From assembly GCF_010509575.1 (NCBI RefSeq), contig NZ_CP048437.1:2604001-2668000 (forward strand): a stretch of 64,000 nt of DNA, in the 5' to 3' direction. The translations under genes were made by a program, and so were the position numbers. Below, in pieces: positions 54,656 through 63,404 of this stretch (position 1 is its first letter; each line of letters starts with the position of its first letter). A model generated the notes under the pieces. The model saw only the letters and a program-made list of their open reading frames with translations. It was not told where the DNA came from and searched no databases. Source of the DNA: Faecalibacterium duncaniae (GTDB lineage Bacteria > Bacillota > Clostridia > Oscillospirales > Ruminococcaceae).

Positions 54656-56356
54656 ATGGATCCCATGAAATTCAGCGAAATGAGTTATACCCGCCCGGAC
54701 ATTAATGCCCTGCTGGGCCAGTGCAAGGCGCTGGCCGCCAAGGCCGCCGGGGCTGCCAGCGGCGAGGAGCTGGTGAATGTTTACTACGAGCAGAGCCGCG
54801 CCTTTGCCGATTACAGCACCGCCGCACAGCTGGCAAGCATCCACTACACCTGCGACACCCGTGACGCTTATTGGAAGGCCGAGCAGGACTTCTTTGATGC
54901 CAACGGTCCCGCCGTGGAGAACGCACGGGTGGAGATCAGCCGGGCATTTCTGGCCAACGCCCATGTGGACGCGCTGACCGAAGCCTTTGGCACCACCTGC
55001 GTGGCTGGCATGAAAAATGCCGTGCTGGGCATGGATGACCGCACCGTGGAACTGCAGAAGGAGTACAACGCCCTTGTCAGCCAGTACCAGCAGGTGTACG
55101 GCGGCGCACTGGTCGAGTTTGACGGCAAGCAGCTGACCATTCCCCAGCTGGGCCCCTATAAGGAGAACCTGGACCCTGCCGTCCGCCGCGCCGCCTACGA
55201 GGCCGAGGCCGCGTATTTCGATGCCCACCGTGACGAGCTGGACGGCCTGTACACTAAGATCGTCAAGAACCTGAACGCACAGGCGCAGATCCTGGGCTAC
55301 CACGATTACAGCGAGCTTTCCTATGTACGGATGAACCGCATCGGCTACGGCCCTGCCGAGATCCGGAAGTTCCGCGACCAGGTGGCCAGCGATGTGGTGC
55401 CTGAGCTGAAAAAGGTGATCGAGCTGCGCTGCAAGCGCACCGGCATCTCCCACCTGACCTTCTCCGACCTGCCTGTGGCGTTTCAGGACGGCAACCCCTC
55501 TCCCATCCCCGGCTACGATGCCCGGATGGCCGCTGCCCGCACCATGTACCATGAGTTGAGCCCCGAGACCGCAGAATTCATTGACTTCATGCAGGACAAT
55601 GAGCTGTTCGACGTGGAGAGCCGCCCCGGCAAGATGTCCGGCGGCTATATGACCAGCCTGCCCACCTACAAGGCCCCCTTTATCTTTGCCAACTGGAACA
55701 ACACCTCCGCAGACGTGGACGTGCTGACCCACGAGTGCGGCCACGCCTTTGAGGGCTATGTGGCCGAGCGTGACCCCAAGGTCCCCGCAGACCTCGAGTG
55801 CCCCGGCATGGAGAGCGCCGAGATCCATTCCATGGCCATGGAGTTCCTGACGGCTCCCTGGCACCATCTGCTCTTTGGCAAGGACACTGAGAAATACGCC
55901 CTGCTCCACGCCGAGGACAGCTTCCTCTTCCTGGCCTATGGCTGCATCGTGGACGAGTTCCAGCACAGGATGTACCAGAACCCCGACCTCACCCCGGACG
56001 AGCGCAACGCCGTCTGGCTGGAACTGGAGCACAAGTACCGCCCCTGGATCGATTTCGACAACCTGCCCTTCTATGGCCGCGGTGCCGGCTGGCAGCGCCA
56101 GCTCCACATCTATGAGTGCCCCTTCTACTATATTGATTACTGCCTGTCCACCATGGCAGCACTGCAGTTCTTCCTGCTGAGCCTCAAGGACCACAAGGAT
56201 GCCTGGGAGCGCTACCTCAAGCTGGTGCGCCGCGCCGGTCTGGCCAGCTACACGGAGCTGATGCAGACCGCCGGGCTGAAGGTTCCCTTTGAGGATGGCT
56301 CGATCAAGGCCATCGCCCAGCAGATGGGCCAGTGGATCGCAGAGCATCAGGTGTAA
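54656..56356 (+). CDS. pepF: M3-family oligoendopeptidase (PepF-like)
   Basis: A 566-residue cytoplasmic zinc peptidase. HECGH at residues 359-363 gives the two His ligands and catalytic Glu, and a downstream Glu in MESAEIHSMAMEFL gives the third ligand. Length and motifs such as DFMQDNELFDVESRPGKMSGGY fit the M3B oligoendopeptidase F group, which cuts short peptides. AAGGA lies about eight bases before the ATG at 54656; ATG at 54665 is a second option. The gene diverges from the fatty acid operon and is followed by a repeat element. Confidence 0.93.
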   Translation: MDPMKFSEMSYTRPDINALLGQCKALAAKAAGAASGEELVNVYYEQSRAFADYSTAAQLASIHYTCDTRDAYWKAEQDFFDANGPAVENARVEISRAFLANAHVDALTEAFGTTCVAGMKNAVLGMDDRTVELQKEYNALVSQYQQVYGGALVEFDGKQLTIPQLGPYKENLDPAVRRAAYEAEAAYFDAHRDELDGLYTKIVKNLNAQAQILGYHDYSELSYVRMNRIGYGPAEIRKFRDQVASDVVPELKKVIELRCKRTGISHLTFSDLPVAFQDGNPSPIPGYDARMAAARTMYHELSPETAEFIDFMQDNELFDVESRPGKMSGGYMTSLPTYKAPFIFANWNNTSADVDVLTHECGHAFEGYVAERDPKVPADLECPGMESAEIHSMAMEFLTAPWHHLLFGKDTEKYALLHAEDSFLFLAYGCIVDEFQHRMYQNPDLTPDERNAVWLELEHKYRPWIDFDNLPFYGRGAGWQRQLHIYECPFYYIDYCLSTMAALQFFLLSLKDHKDAWERYLKLVRRAGLASYTELMQTAGLKVPFEDGSIKAIAQQMGQWIAEHQV

Positions 56357-56360
56357 GGCT

Positions 56361-56504
56361 TAACCCCCCAGGCTCGCATTCGCTCGCCAGCCCCCCTAGT
56401 AGTGGGGCCTTTGGCATATAGGAAAACTCGCAGAGCTTTCCGTAACGCCAGGGCCGCCCCTATTAGGGGCGGTGGCAATGCGAAGCATTGACGGTGGGGT
56501 TTAC
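56361..56504. repeat. Dispersed hairpin element, copy C
   Basis: Begins TAACCCCCC five bases after the pepF stop and ends GGGGTTTAC. The right 53 bases (56452-56504) match copy A except in a hairpin, CAATGC-GAA-GCATTG here against CATCCC-GAA-GGGATG in copy A, so both sides of the stem changed together. Confidence 0.85.
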
Positions 56505-56586
56505 CTCTTGCCAAACCCGCTCTTTTCTATTATTATAGAACCAACAAGATCCCATTGCGGGGTGTGAAAAGGAGCGGTATTGCAAT

Positions 56587-57045
56587 ATGGCAGAACAAAA
56601 GATCAAGGGTGTCAAAAAGTTTTTTGAGGAGTTCAAGGCCTTTGCCATGCGCGGCAACGTGCTGGATATGGCAGTTGGTGTGGTCGTCGGCTCGGCATTC
56701 ACGGCAATCGTGAATTCTCTGGTGGGCGATGTCATCAATCCGCTGATCGGTCTGTTCTTCAACAACGATTTCTCTGAAGTTGTTGTCAAGATCGGCGATG
56801 TTGATCTGAAGATCGGCTCGTTCATCAGCGCGATCATCAATTTCCTGATCGTTGCCTTTGTGCTGTTCCTGGTGCTGAAGGCCTTCAACGCCGTGTTCAA
56901 CAAGAAGAAGGAAGAGGCCGAGGAAGCTCCTGCGGAGCCGACCACCAAGGTCTGCCCCTACTGCCAGAGCGAGATCTCCATCAAGGCCGTGCGCTGCCCC
57001 CAGTGCACCTCCAAGCTGGAAGGCTTCCCCGAGATCAACGACTGA
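56587..57045 (+). CDS. mscL: Large-conductance mechanosensitive channel with zinc ribbon
   Basis: A 152-residue MscL: N-terminal helix FFEEFKAFAMRGNVLDMAVGVVVGSAFTAIVNSLVGDVINPLIGLFF (TM1 pore), a short loop, and TM2 ISAIINFLIVAFVLFLVLKAFNAVF. The channel opens under membrane tension to release solutes. Unlike most MscL, whose tail is a short helix bundle, the tail here after an acidic linker is a zinc ribbon with Cys123, Cys126, Cys137 and Cys140. Monocistronic, with a terminator. Confidence 0.95.
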   Translation: MAEQKIKGVKKFFEEFKAFAMRGNVLDMAVGVVVGSAFTAIVNSLVGDVINPLIGLFFNNDFSEVVVKIGDVDLKIGSFISAIINFLIVAFVLFLVLKAFNAVFNKKKEEAEEAPAEPTTKVCPYCQSEISIKAVRCPQCTSKLEGFPEIND

Positions 57046-57063
57046 GTTCCCTGAAAAAGCACA

Positions 57064-57107
57064 GCGCCCCCGTTCACTGTAAGATCGCAGTGAGCGGGGG
57101 CGCTTTC
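57064..57107 (+). terminator. Terminator of mscL
   Basis: GCGCCCCCGTTCACTG and CAGTGAGCGGGGGCGC with an eight-base loop, then TTTCTTG. Confidence 0.92.
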
Positions 57108-57129
57108 TTGTGAATAGGAGGTCGATTTT

Positions 57130-57741
57130 ATAGCAAATACAGACTATGGATATATCAGGGTTAGCACGCGGGAACAGAATGAAGCGCGCCAGAAACTGGC
57201 GCTGCGCGCCTTCGGAATTCCGGAGCAGAACATTTACCTTGATAAGCAGTCCGGCAAGGATTTTGACCGTCCACAGTATCAGGCACTTTTGCGCCGCATC
57301 AAAAAAGACGATGTGCTCTATGTCAAAAGCATTGACCGGCTGGGCCGCAATTACGACGAGATTCTGGCGCAGTGGAGGTATCTGACCAAAGACAGGGAGG
57401 TGGATATCGTTGTGCTGGACATGCCGCTGCTGGACACCCGACGCGGCAAAGATCTGATGGGAACATTCCTGGGTGATATCGTTTTGCAAGTGCTCTCCTT
57501 TGTGGCAGAAAACGAGCGCTCCAATATCCGTCAGCGGCAGGCTGAGGGAATTGCTGCTGCAAAAGCCAGAGGGGTTCGTCTGGGCAGACCGCCAAAGCCG
57601 TTGCCGAAGTCGTTTTTTCTGGCGGTCGAACGTTGGAAAAAAGGAGAACTTTCCGGCAAGCAAGCCGCAGAAGCGTGCAGTATGCCTGTGAGCAGCTTTT
57701 ATTATCGGGCGAAAAAGCAGGAGAAAGAGAAGCCTCTCTAA
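57130..57741 (+). CDS. Serine recombinase of the resolvase/invertase family, apparent ATA start
   Basis: The family N-terminus reads (I)ANTDYGYIRVSTREQNEARQ, with catalytic Ser12, and has no upstream ATG, GTG or TTG. AGGAGG ends eight bases before an ATA codon at 57130, exactly where ATG is expected, so ATA is either the start or a mutated one; the first usual start codon in frame is TTG at 57289, after the catalytic serine. Later motifs: IDRLGRNYDEI, DIVVLDMPLLDTR, GDIVLQVLSFVAENERSNIRQRQAEGIAAAKARGVRLGRPP. A C-terminal helix-turn-helix (KGELSGKQAAEACSMPVSSFYYRAKK) ends it at 203 residues, typical of small invertases. It may act on inverted repeats just downstream. Confidence 0.85.
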   Translation: MANTDYGYIRVSTREQNEARQKLALRAFGIPEQNIYLDKQSGKDFDRPQYQALLRRIKKDDVLYVKSIDRLGRNYDEILAQWRYLTKDREVDIVVLDMPLLDTRRGKDLMGTFLGDIVLQVLSFVAENERSNIRQRQAEGIAAAKARGVRLGRPPKPLPKSFFLAVERWKKGELSGKQAAEACSMPVSSFYYRAKKQEKEKPL

Positions 57742-57910
57742 AAAGGTGTACTTTTCCGCAAGTGGTTATTTTCAGACAAACAATGATTATTATAGCACAG
57801 TTTCCTCTAAAATCTACATATATTGAGTGATTTTGCAAGCACTTGCACAGAAGTATCCTCTGTGCCGTGGATTTTAAAAAAGTACACTTTCTTGAAATCC
57901 GGAGGAATCT
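57742..57910. promoter_or_regulatory. Dyad-rich region between recombinase and O-acetylation genes
   Basis: GTGTACTTTT (57746-57755) is inversely repeated as AAAAGTACAC (57878-57887), and each sits in its own small dyad (AAAAG-GTGTA-CTTTT; AAAG-TACA-CTTT). Inside are GCAAGTG (57758) with CACTTGC (57840), the palindrome TGCAAGCACTTGCA (57834-57847) and hairpin GCACAG/CTGTGC. A TATAAT reads on the minus strand (57794-57789), away from the acyltransferase gene. This could be an invertible promoter; the repeats are short. Confidence 0.45.
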
Positions 57911-59362
57911 ATGCAGTTCAATTCGTTTTTGTTCATCCTGTGCTTTCTGCCCCTTGTCCTACTGGGCTATTTTACGCTGGGGCGTGTCCATCCTGTATGG
58001 AACAAACTTGTGCTTATCGGAGCCAGCCTGTTTTTCTATGCGTATGCTGAACCGAGAACACTGCTGCCCCTTGGGCTGAGCCTGCTGGTCAATTATATCT
58101 TTTCAAAACTGCTTGAGAGCGAAAAGCTCCGTTGGCGGCGTTTTTTCCTGGCAGTACCGGTCTGCATCAATGCTGCGCTGCTGCTCTATTTTAAGTACCT
58201 CAACTTTGCAATCACCAATTACAATGCACTGTTCCATACAGAACATGCCCTGAAAACTCTGCTTCTGCCAGTGGGCATCAGTTTTTTCACGTTCCAACAA
58301 ATCGCATATCTTGTCTCGGTGTACCGTAAGGAACTGCTCAAAGCAGACTTGATCGATTATCTGGCCTACATCACATATTTTCCCAAGCTGCTGATGGGCC
58401 CGCTGATGGAACCGGTGGACTTTGTGGAGCAGCTCAATGATCTTGACCGAAAAAAGATCAACTGGGACAACCTGGCCTGCGGTGTAAAAATTTTCAGCTT
58501 CGGCCTGTTCAAGAAGGTCATGCTTGCTGACACCTTTGCTGCAGCTGTCGCATGGGGGTACAGTAACCTTGGCGTGGCCACAGCAATGGACTGGCTTTTG
58601 GTGATGCTGTTTTATACGTTTGAGATCTATTTTGATTTCAGCGGTTACAGTGATATGGCTGTTGGTGTTTCCATGATGTTGAACATCGATCTCCCTATCA
58701 ACTTCGATTCGCCCTACAAAGCGCTGTCTATCCGTGATTTCTGGAAGCGCTGGCATATCTCGCTGACGAAGTTCTTTACGAAATATGTCTATATTCCACT
58801 GGGCGGCAGTCGGAAAGGCCTGTTCTTTACATATTTGAACACCATGATCATTTTTGTTATCAGCGGTATATGGCATGGTGCGAACTGGACGTTCCTGCTC
58901 TGGGGCATTCTGCATGGCCTGATGATGGTATTTGACCGGATATTCGGAAAGCTGGAGGAAAAGATTTTTGAGCCTGTCCGCTGGGCAGTTTCCTTTTTCT
59001 GCGTCAATGTCCTCTGGCTGCTGTTCCGCTCAGATTCCATCGGACAATGGAAGCAGATCATCAAAACGATTGCACAGTTTAACAGCACCTCGATCAGTGA
59101 GGGTCTGCTCAACAGCTTTGTTCTACCAGAGGCAGGCTTCCTGACAGATGTGCTCCATATCGGCAGACTGACCAACGGAATGCACGGCTTCTGGATGCTG
59201 TTGTTTGTTTTTGGCTCCCTGTTACTCTGCCTTGTTCCTGAAAACAATTATAAGAAACGGATGCAGAACTCTGGTTTTACGATGTTGTTGGCGGCAGTTG
59301 CCTTTGTCTGGAGCTTTATCTGCCTGAGTGCGGAATCTGTATTCGTTTATTTCAATTTCTGA
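57911..59362 (+). CDS. MBOAT O-acyltransferase (AlgI-like)
   Basis: A 483-residue membrane protein with about eleven segments. It has MBOAT features: FNSFLFILCFLPLVLLGYF at the start, ASLFFYAYAEPRTLL, PVGISFFTFQQIAYLVSVYR, YFPKLLMGPL, FDFSGYSDMAVGVSMMLNIDLPINFDSPYKALSIRDFWKRWHISLTKFFTKYVYIPLGGSRKG, and the catalytic His in ISGIWHGANWTFLLWG. It moves acetyl groups across the membrane for O-acetylation of a polysaccharide. RBS GGAGGAA. It forms an operon with the SGNH-like partner 17 bases downstream. Confidence 0.93.
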   Translation: MQFNSFLFILCFLPLVLLGYFTLGRVHPVWNKLVLIGASLFFYAYAEPRTLLPLGLSLLVNYIFSKLLESEKLRWRRFFLAVPVCINAALLLYFKYLNFAITNYNALFHTEHALKTLLLPVGISFFTFQQIAYLVSVYRKELLKADLIDYLAYITYFPKLLMGPLMEPVDFVEQLNDLDRKKINWDNLACGVKIFSFGLFKKVMLADTFAAAVAWGYSNLGVATAMDWLLVMLFYTFEIYFDFSGYSDMAVGVSMMLNIDLPINFDSPYKALSIRDFWKRWHISLTKFFTKYVYIPLGGSRKGLFFTYLNTMIIFVISGIWHGANWTFLLWGILHGLMMVFDRIFGKLEEKIFEPVRWAVSFFCVNVLWLLFRSDSIGQWKQIIKTIAQFNSTSISEGLLNSFVLPEAGFLTDVLHIGRLTNGMHGFWMLLFVFGSLLLCLVPENNYKKRMQNSGFTMLLAAVAFVWSFICLSAESVFVYFNF

Positions 59363-59379
59363 GGAGAGGGGAATCTTGC

Positions 59380-60528
59380 ATGAAAGCAAAAACATGGCTG
59401 GCCGGATGGGCTGTTCTTGTGGTAGCGGCCCTTGGTCTGATCGGATATGAAGTCTATAAAGTCGATCCTTATTTTCATTATCACAAGCCGGATACCAGCG
59501 CCTATTACTATGTGCTGAACAACCAGCGCAGCCAGAATGACGGTATCAGCAAGCACTTTGATTATAACGCCTTGATCACCGGAACCTCTATGACGGAAAA
59601 TTTCAAGACCTCGGAGCTTGATGAGATCTTCGATGTCCACTCTATCAAGGTTTCCTATTCCGGCGGTTCCTACAAGGAGATGAACGACAACCTGAAAATT
59701 GCCCTGCGGCATAACCCGAACCTGAAAACCATTGTCCGCTGCCTGGATATGGGCTTTTTCTTCGATTCCCCGAACCGGATGCGGGAGGATCTGGGCAAAT
59801 ATCCGACCTATCTTTATGACGAAAACCCGTTCAATGATGTCCAATATGTGTATAACAAAGATGTGCTCTTTGGCCGTGTTTATGCCATGATGAGGCAAAA
59901 TGATGCACCGGGCTTTACCCCGGGCATCACCTCGTTCGATGATTACGCGAGATGGAATCAGTATTATACGTTTGGCATCGACACGGTGGCACCGAACGGT
60001 CTTGTCTATACTGTTCCTGCCGAAGAAAAGCATCTGACCGAAGAGGAAAGGCAGACGATCACACAGCAGATCACGCAGAACGTAACTTCATTGGCCGACC
60101 AGTACCCGGATGTGGACTTCTACTATTTCTTCTCACCATACAGCATTGCGTGGTGGAACAGCATCACCAATGAAGGAACTCTTTACCGGCAGCTGGAAGC
60201 AGAACAGTATATCATTGAACTGATTCTGGAGCATCCGAACATTCATCTGTATTCGTTCAACAATGATACCGCCTTGACCACAGACCTGAACAACTATAAG
60301 GATACGATTCACTACGGTGAATGGGTCAACAGTGCCATGCTCCGGTGGATGCACGATGGGGTAGGGCTGCTGACGAAGGAAAATTATCAGGACTATCTCA
60401 AGGCAGAGCGTGCATTCTATGCCAACATCACAGAAGAGAATATTACCCGCCTGAATGCGCAGCCTGATTATGCCGACGACAAGACTGCGGAATATCTCAT
60501 GGAACACAAAGTGAGCAGTATGAAATGA
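59380..60528 (+). CDS. SGNH/AlgJ-like O-acetylation partner
   Basis: A 382-residue protein with one N-terminal membrane anchor (LAGWAVLVVAALGLIGYEVY) and an extracytoplasmic domain. GTSMTENF near residues 68-75 matches the SGNH nucleophile block, and a late DTIHYGEW (Asp/His) can complete the triad. Such proteins accept acetyl from the MBOAT partner and place it on sugar. The glycan target is unknown; no polysaccharide genes are adjacent. RBS GGAGAGGGG. Confidence 0.85.
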   Translation: MKAKTWLAGWAVLVVAALGLIGYEVYKVDPYFHYHKPDTSAYYYVLNNQRSQNDGISKHFDYNALITGTSMTENFKTSELDEIFDVHSIKVSYSGGSYKEMNDNLKIALRHNPNLKTIVRCLDMGFFFDSPNRMREDLGKYPTYLYDENPFNDVQYVYNKDVLFGRVYAMMRQNDAPGFTPGITSFDDYARWNQYYTFGIDTVAPNGLVYTVPAEEKHLTEEERQTITQQITQNVTSLADQYPDVDFYYFFSPYSIAWWNSITNEGTLYRQLEAEQYIIELILEHPNIHLYSFNNDTALTTDLNNYKDTIHYGEWVNSAMLRWMHDGVGLLTKENYQDYLKAERAFYANITEENITRLNAQPDYADDKTAEYLMEHKVSSMK

Positions 60529-60665
60529 CACTCAAATCTTTCTCCGACATGCACAAACTCTATGACCGGAAAGAAAAATTTCCATAAAACGCCAAAAAGC
60601 CCTCGGATAAGTCATACCTATACAAGAAAGTTTGAACTTTTCGTGAATTTTCTGTGTTTCGACCA

Positions 60666-60694
60666 TGGACAGGTAGGAACAGTTCTGCTACAAT
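60666..60694 (+). promoter_or_regulatory. Promoter before the purine permease
   Basis: TGGACA (60666-60671), 17 bases, TACAAT (60689-60694). Confidence 0.6.
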
Positions 60695-60708
60695 GGGAGC
60701 TGTTCTTT

Positions 60709-60740
60709 CCGCCGGTTCCCACGCGGCGGTTTTTGTTTTT
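60709..60740 (+). terminator. Terminator or attenuator in the purine permease leader
   Basis: CCGCCG/CGGCGG stem with loop GTTCCCACG-like and TTTTTGTTTTT. It lies between the promoter at 60666 and the gene, so it may regulate read-through; it may also simply end the acyltransferase operon. No known purine riboswitch core is visible. Confidence 0.65.
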
Positions 60741-60763
60741 ACTATAACACAGGAGGAACTTTC

Positions 60764-62134
60764 ATGTTAGAAAAGATCTTTCACCTGAAAGAAAACCACA
60801 CCGATGTCAAGACCGAACTCATGGCGGGTGTCACCACCTTTATGACGATGGCCTACATCCTTGCGGTCAACCCCAGCATCCTCTCCGCTTCTGGCATGGA
60901 TGCCAATGCGGTCCTGATCGCCACCTCGCTGGCATCGTTCGTTGGCACTGCCCTGATGGCTCTGCTGGCCAACTATCCGTTCGCTCTGGCTCCCGGCATG
61001 GGCCTGAACGCCTACTTCTCCTACACGGTCGTCCTGACCATGGGTTACAGCTGGCAGCTGGCCCTGATGGCCGTTTTTGTGGAGGGCATCATCTTCATCG
61101 TGCTGAGCCTGACCAATGTGCGTGAGGCCATCTTCAACGCCATCCCCATGACCCTGAAGAGCGCTGTCAGCGTGGGCATCGGCCTGTTCGTTGCTTTCGT
61201 CGGCCTGCAGAACGCAAAGCTGATCGTGAACAGCGATTCCACCCTTGTCACCTATCAGCACTTCAAGGGCGAGACCTTCCACAGCATCGGCGTGGGTGCG
61301 ATCCTCGCTCTGGTGGGCGTGCTCATCACCGCCATCCTGCTGGTCAAAAAGGTCAAGGGCGGCATCCTGTACGGCATCCTCATCACCTGGGTGCTGGGCA
61401 TCCTCTGCGAGCTGACCGGCATCTACATCCCCAACCCCGATGCCGGCATGTACAGCGTCATCCCTACCAGCTTCATCAGCTTCGATTTCTCTGCTCTGGG
61501 CAAGACCTTTGGTCAGGTGTTCAAGACCGATTTCTCCGGCGTGGGCATCCTGAACTTCTTCGCCGTGATGTTCTCCTTCCTCTTCGTTGACCTGTTTGAT
61601 ACCCTGGGCACCCTGATCGGTGTTGCTTCCAAGGCCGACATGCTGGATGAGGAGGGCAAGCTGCCCAACATCAAGGGCGCGCTGATGGCCGACTCCATCG
61701 CCACCTGCGCCGGTGCCGTGCTGGGCACCTCCACCACCACCACCTTCGTCGAGAGCGCTTCCGGCGTGACCGAGGGCGGCCGCACCGGCCTGACCTCCAT
61801 GACCACCGGTGTGCTGTTCCTGCTGGCCGTGGTGTTCAGCCCCCTGTTCCTGACCATCCCCAGCTTTGCGACCGCTCCGGCCCTGATCATCGTTGGCTTC
61901 TACATGATGGGTTCTGCCCTGAAGATCGAGTTCGACGATCCTGCTGAGGGCATCCCCGCATTCCTGACCATCCTGGCAATGCCCACTGCATACAGCATCT
62001 CTGAGGGCATCGCCATCGGTGTCATCTCCTGGACCCTGCTGAATGTCCTCACCGGCAAGGCCAAGGAGAAGAAGATCAGCCCCCTGATGTATGTGCTGAC
62101 CGTTCTGTTCATCCTGAAATACGTCCTGCTGTAA
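60764..62134 (+). CDS. NCS2-family purine permease (AzgA-like)
   Basis: A 456-residue permease with about 14 segments. It matches the AzgA/PbuG group: ELMAGVTTFMTMAYILAVNPSILSASGMD, YPFALAPGMGLNAYFSYTVV, FLFVDLFDTLGTLIGVASKADMLDEEGKLP, GTSTTTTFVESASGVTEGGRTGLTS. It probably takes up adenine, guanine or hypoxanthine with protons. RBS AGGAGG. Confidence 0.95.
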   Translation: MLEKIFHLKENHTDVKTELMAGVTTFMTMAYILAVNPSILSASGMDANAVLIATSLASFVGTALMALLANYPFALAPGMGLNAYFSYTVVLTMGYSWQLALMAVFVEGIIFIVLSLTNVREAIFNAIPMTLKSAVSVGIGLFVAFVGLQNAKLIVNSDSTLVTYQHFKGETFHSIGVGAILALVGVLITAILLVKKVKGGILYGILITWVLGILCELTGIYIPNPDAGMYSVIPTSFISFDFSALGKTFGQVFKTDFSGVGILNFFAVMFSFLFVDLFDTLGTLIGVASKADMLDEEGKLPNIKGALMADSIATCAGAVLGTSTTTTFVESASGVTEGGRTGLTSMTTGVLFLLAVVFSPLFLTIPSFATAPALIIVGFYMMGSALKIEFDDPAEGIPAFLTILAMPTAYSISEGIAIGVISWTLLNVLTGKAKEKKISPLMYVLTVLFILKYVLL

Positions 62135-62154
62135 CAGGCATTTGCAGCAAACAG

Positions 62155-62183
62155 AAAGCCCCGGCTCCGGCCGGGGCTTTCGT
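62155..62183. terminator. Terminator after the purine permease
   Basis: AAAGCCCCGGC, TCCG, GCCGGGGCTTT: a perfect, near bidirectional stem. Confidence 0.9.
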
Positions 62184-62221
62184 GCGTTTATTGGTTCCTG
62201 TGCGGGTGGGGCGGGCAGGGT

Positions 62222-62536
62222 TCAGCCGCCGAACAGCCCGAAAAAGCTGGTGTGCGTCATGCCCAGCACCAGAAACAGAAGAATGAGGGCAAACAGCACC
62301 CCAATGATGATGTCCATCTGGTGGACCGTGAGGGGGAATTTGTCGTAGAGCTTTTCCTTGGGGTTGACGAAATTCGGGTCGTTGTTGTCCAGCAGAGTCT
62401 TTTTTCTCTCAGCGCTCTGGGCTTTGGCGGCGGCAAGTTCTGCCTGCTCCTTTTCCAGCTGGGCCTCCCGCTGGGCAAGCAGTGCCTCACGGCGGGCCAG
62501 CTCTTCCTCCCGCTGGGCCTGGTTCATTTCTGCCAT
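62222..62536 (-). CDS. Small coiled-coil protein with C-terminal membrane anchor
   Basis: A 104-residue protein; ATG at 62536 follows CGGAGGA. Residues about 4-48 are a charged coiled coil (QREEELARREALLAQREAQL), and residues about 75-97 one membrane helix (MDIIIGVLFALILLFLVLGM). It probably faces the cytoplasm with a tail anchor. Not assigned to any family. Confidence 0.75.
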   Translation of the reverse strand: MAEMNQAQREEELARREALLAQREAQLEKEQAELAAAKAQSAERKKTLLDNNDPNFVNPKEKLYDKFPLTVHQMDIIIGVLFALILLFLVLGMTHTSFFGLFGG

Positions 62537-63369
62537 GGTGGTATCCTCCGGCGTTTTTTCTACCAGTATACCATAGAATTGTGACAGAAAAAACTCCTCC
62601 CGCAAAAAGCGGCCTTATTCCGCCAGCAGATCCTCCACCACATCCATCAGCTGGGACGGATCGAGCTGGCACGCGGTACAGCGCGCGGCCAGGCGAAGGA
62701 CCCGCACCGGGTCAACGGAGACATCTGAGATGAACCGCAGTTTTCGGTGTCGTCCGTGAGATGTAGAACACGCGGCGATGCCAAAGGATGTATACGCACC
62801 ACACGCGGGATGATAAAGTCGTTCCATAACACAATGATACCAAAACACACCAATCACCTCTCTATCAAAATTGTCACGCCGCTTTGAAACGGCTGCGTGA
62901 ATGCAGGTTCGCTGCCCACAAAATGTTCTGACAAAATTTATATACCATCTCTTGGCATCAAAATAAACAGCCAAAATTTCAAAATTTGGCGGCGTGTTTT
63001 GCATGTCCGGTGAAACCGGTGGTGCAGTAAAAATACGAACCGGAAAATGGAAATGAATATTTTTACGGAATATCGTAGAAAATTTTTGGAAAATCAACTT
63101 CACGCAGCAACAGATGAAAGAATGTTTCACAGAAAGCCGAAAGCATAAAAGAAAAATCTTTGCCGCAGCTTAACCACTTTTTAGCAGAAAAAGTTGCAAA
63201 ATTGGTCGTAAGATCGGACTTTCTGGTATATCATTTGTTCGCTGTGCGGATAAGGCGGCTCATTCTGCTTTGCCTCCGCATCGTCTGCCGCAGACCCCGG
63301 CACTGCCCTTGTCTGAAATGCTTTCACTCCGGATGCAAACCAGATGAAAAATCCGACGGGCCGTATCAC
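62537..63369. other. Long stretch without a supported gene
   Basis: A minus-strand frame ends at 62615 with a plausible helical tail (DPSQLMDVVEDLLAE) but upstream it is low-complexity, lacks a ribosome-binding site and changes composition, so it may be a gene remnant. The AT-rich part (62850-63230) shows only short palindromes such as CCAAAATTTCAAAATTTGG. Confidence 0.5.
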
Positions 63370-63398
63370 TTGACTTTCCCCTTGCAGGGGAGTATACT
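63370..63398 (+). promoter_or_regulatory. Promoter of the T-box leader
   Basis: TTGACT (63370-63375), 17 bases, TATACT (63393-63398). Confidence 0.85.
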
Positions 63399-63404
63399 CC
63401 GGGG

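Noticed and set aside
54480..54660. FapR or FabT operator at the fatty acid promoter
   Set aside because: The region is AT-rich with promoter boxes, but no clear palindrome of either type could be identified.
60600..60763. Purine riboswitch before the purine permease
   Set aside because: The conserved junction and loop sequences of the purine aptamer are not found; only promoter and terminator-like stem are visible.
62615..63130. A 171-residue minus-strand frame
   Set aside because: Lacks a ribosome-binding site, crosses a composition change, and only its last 15 residues look protein-like; described as a gap instead.
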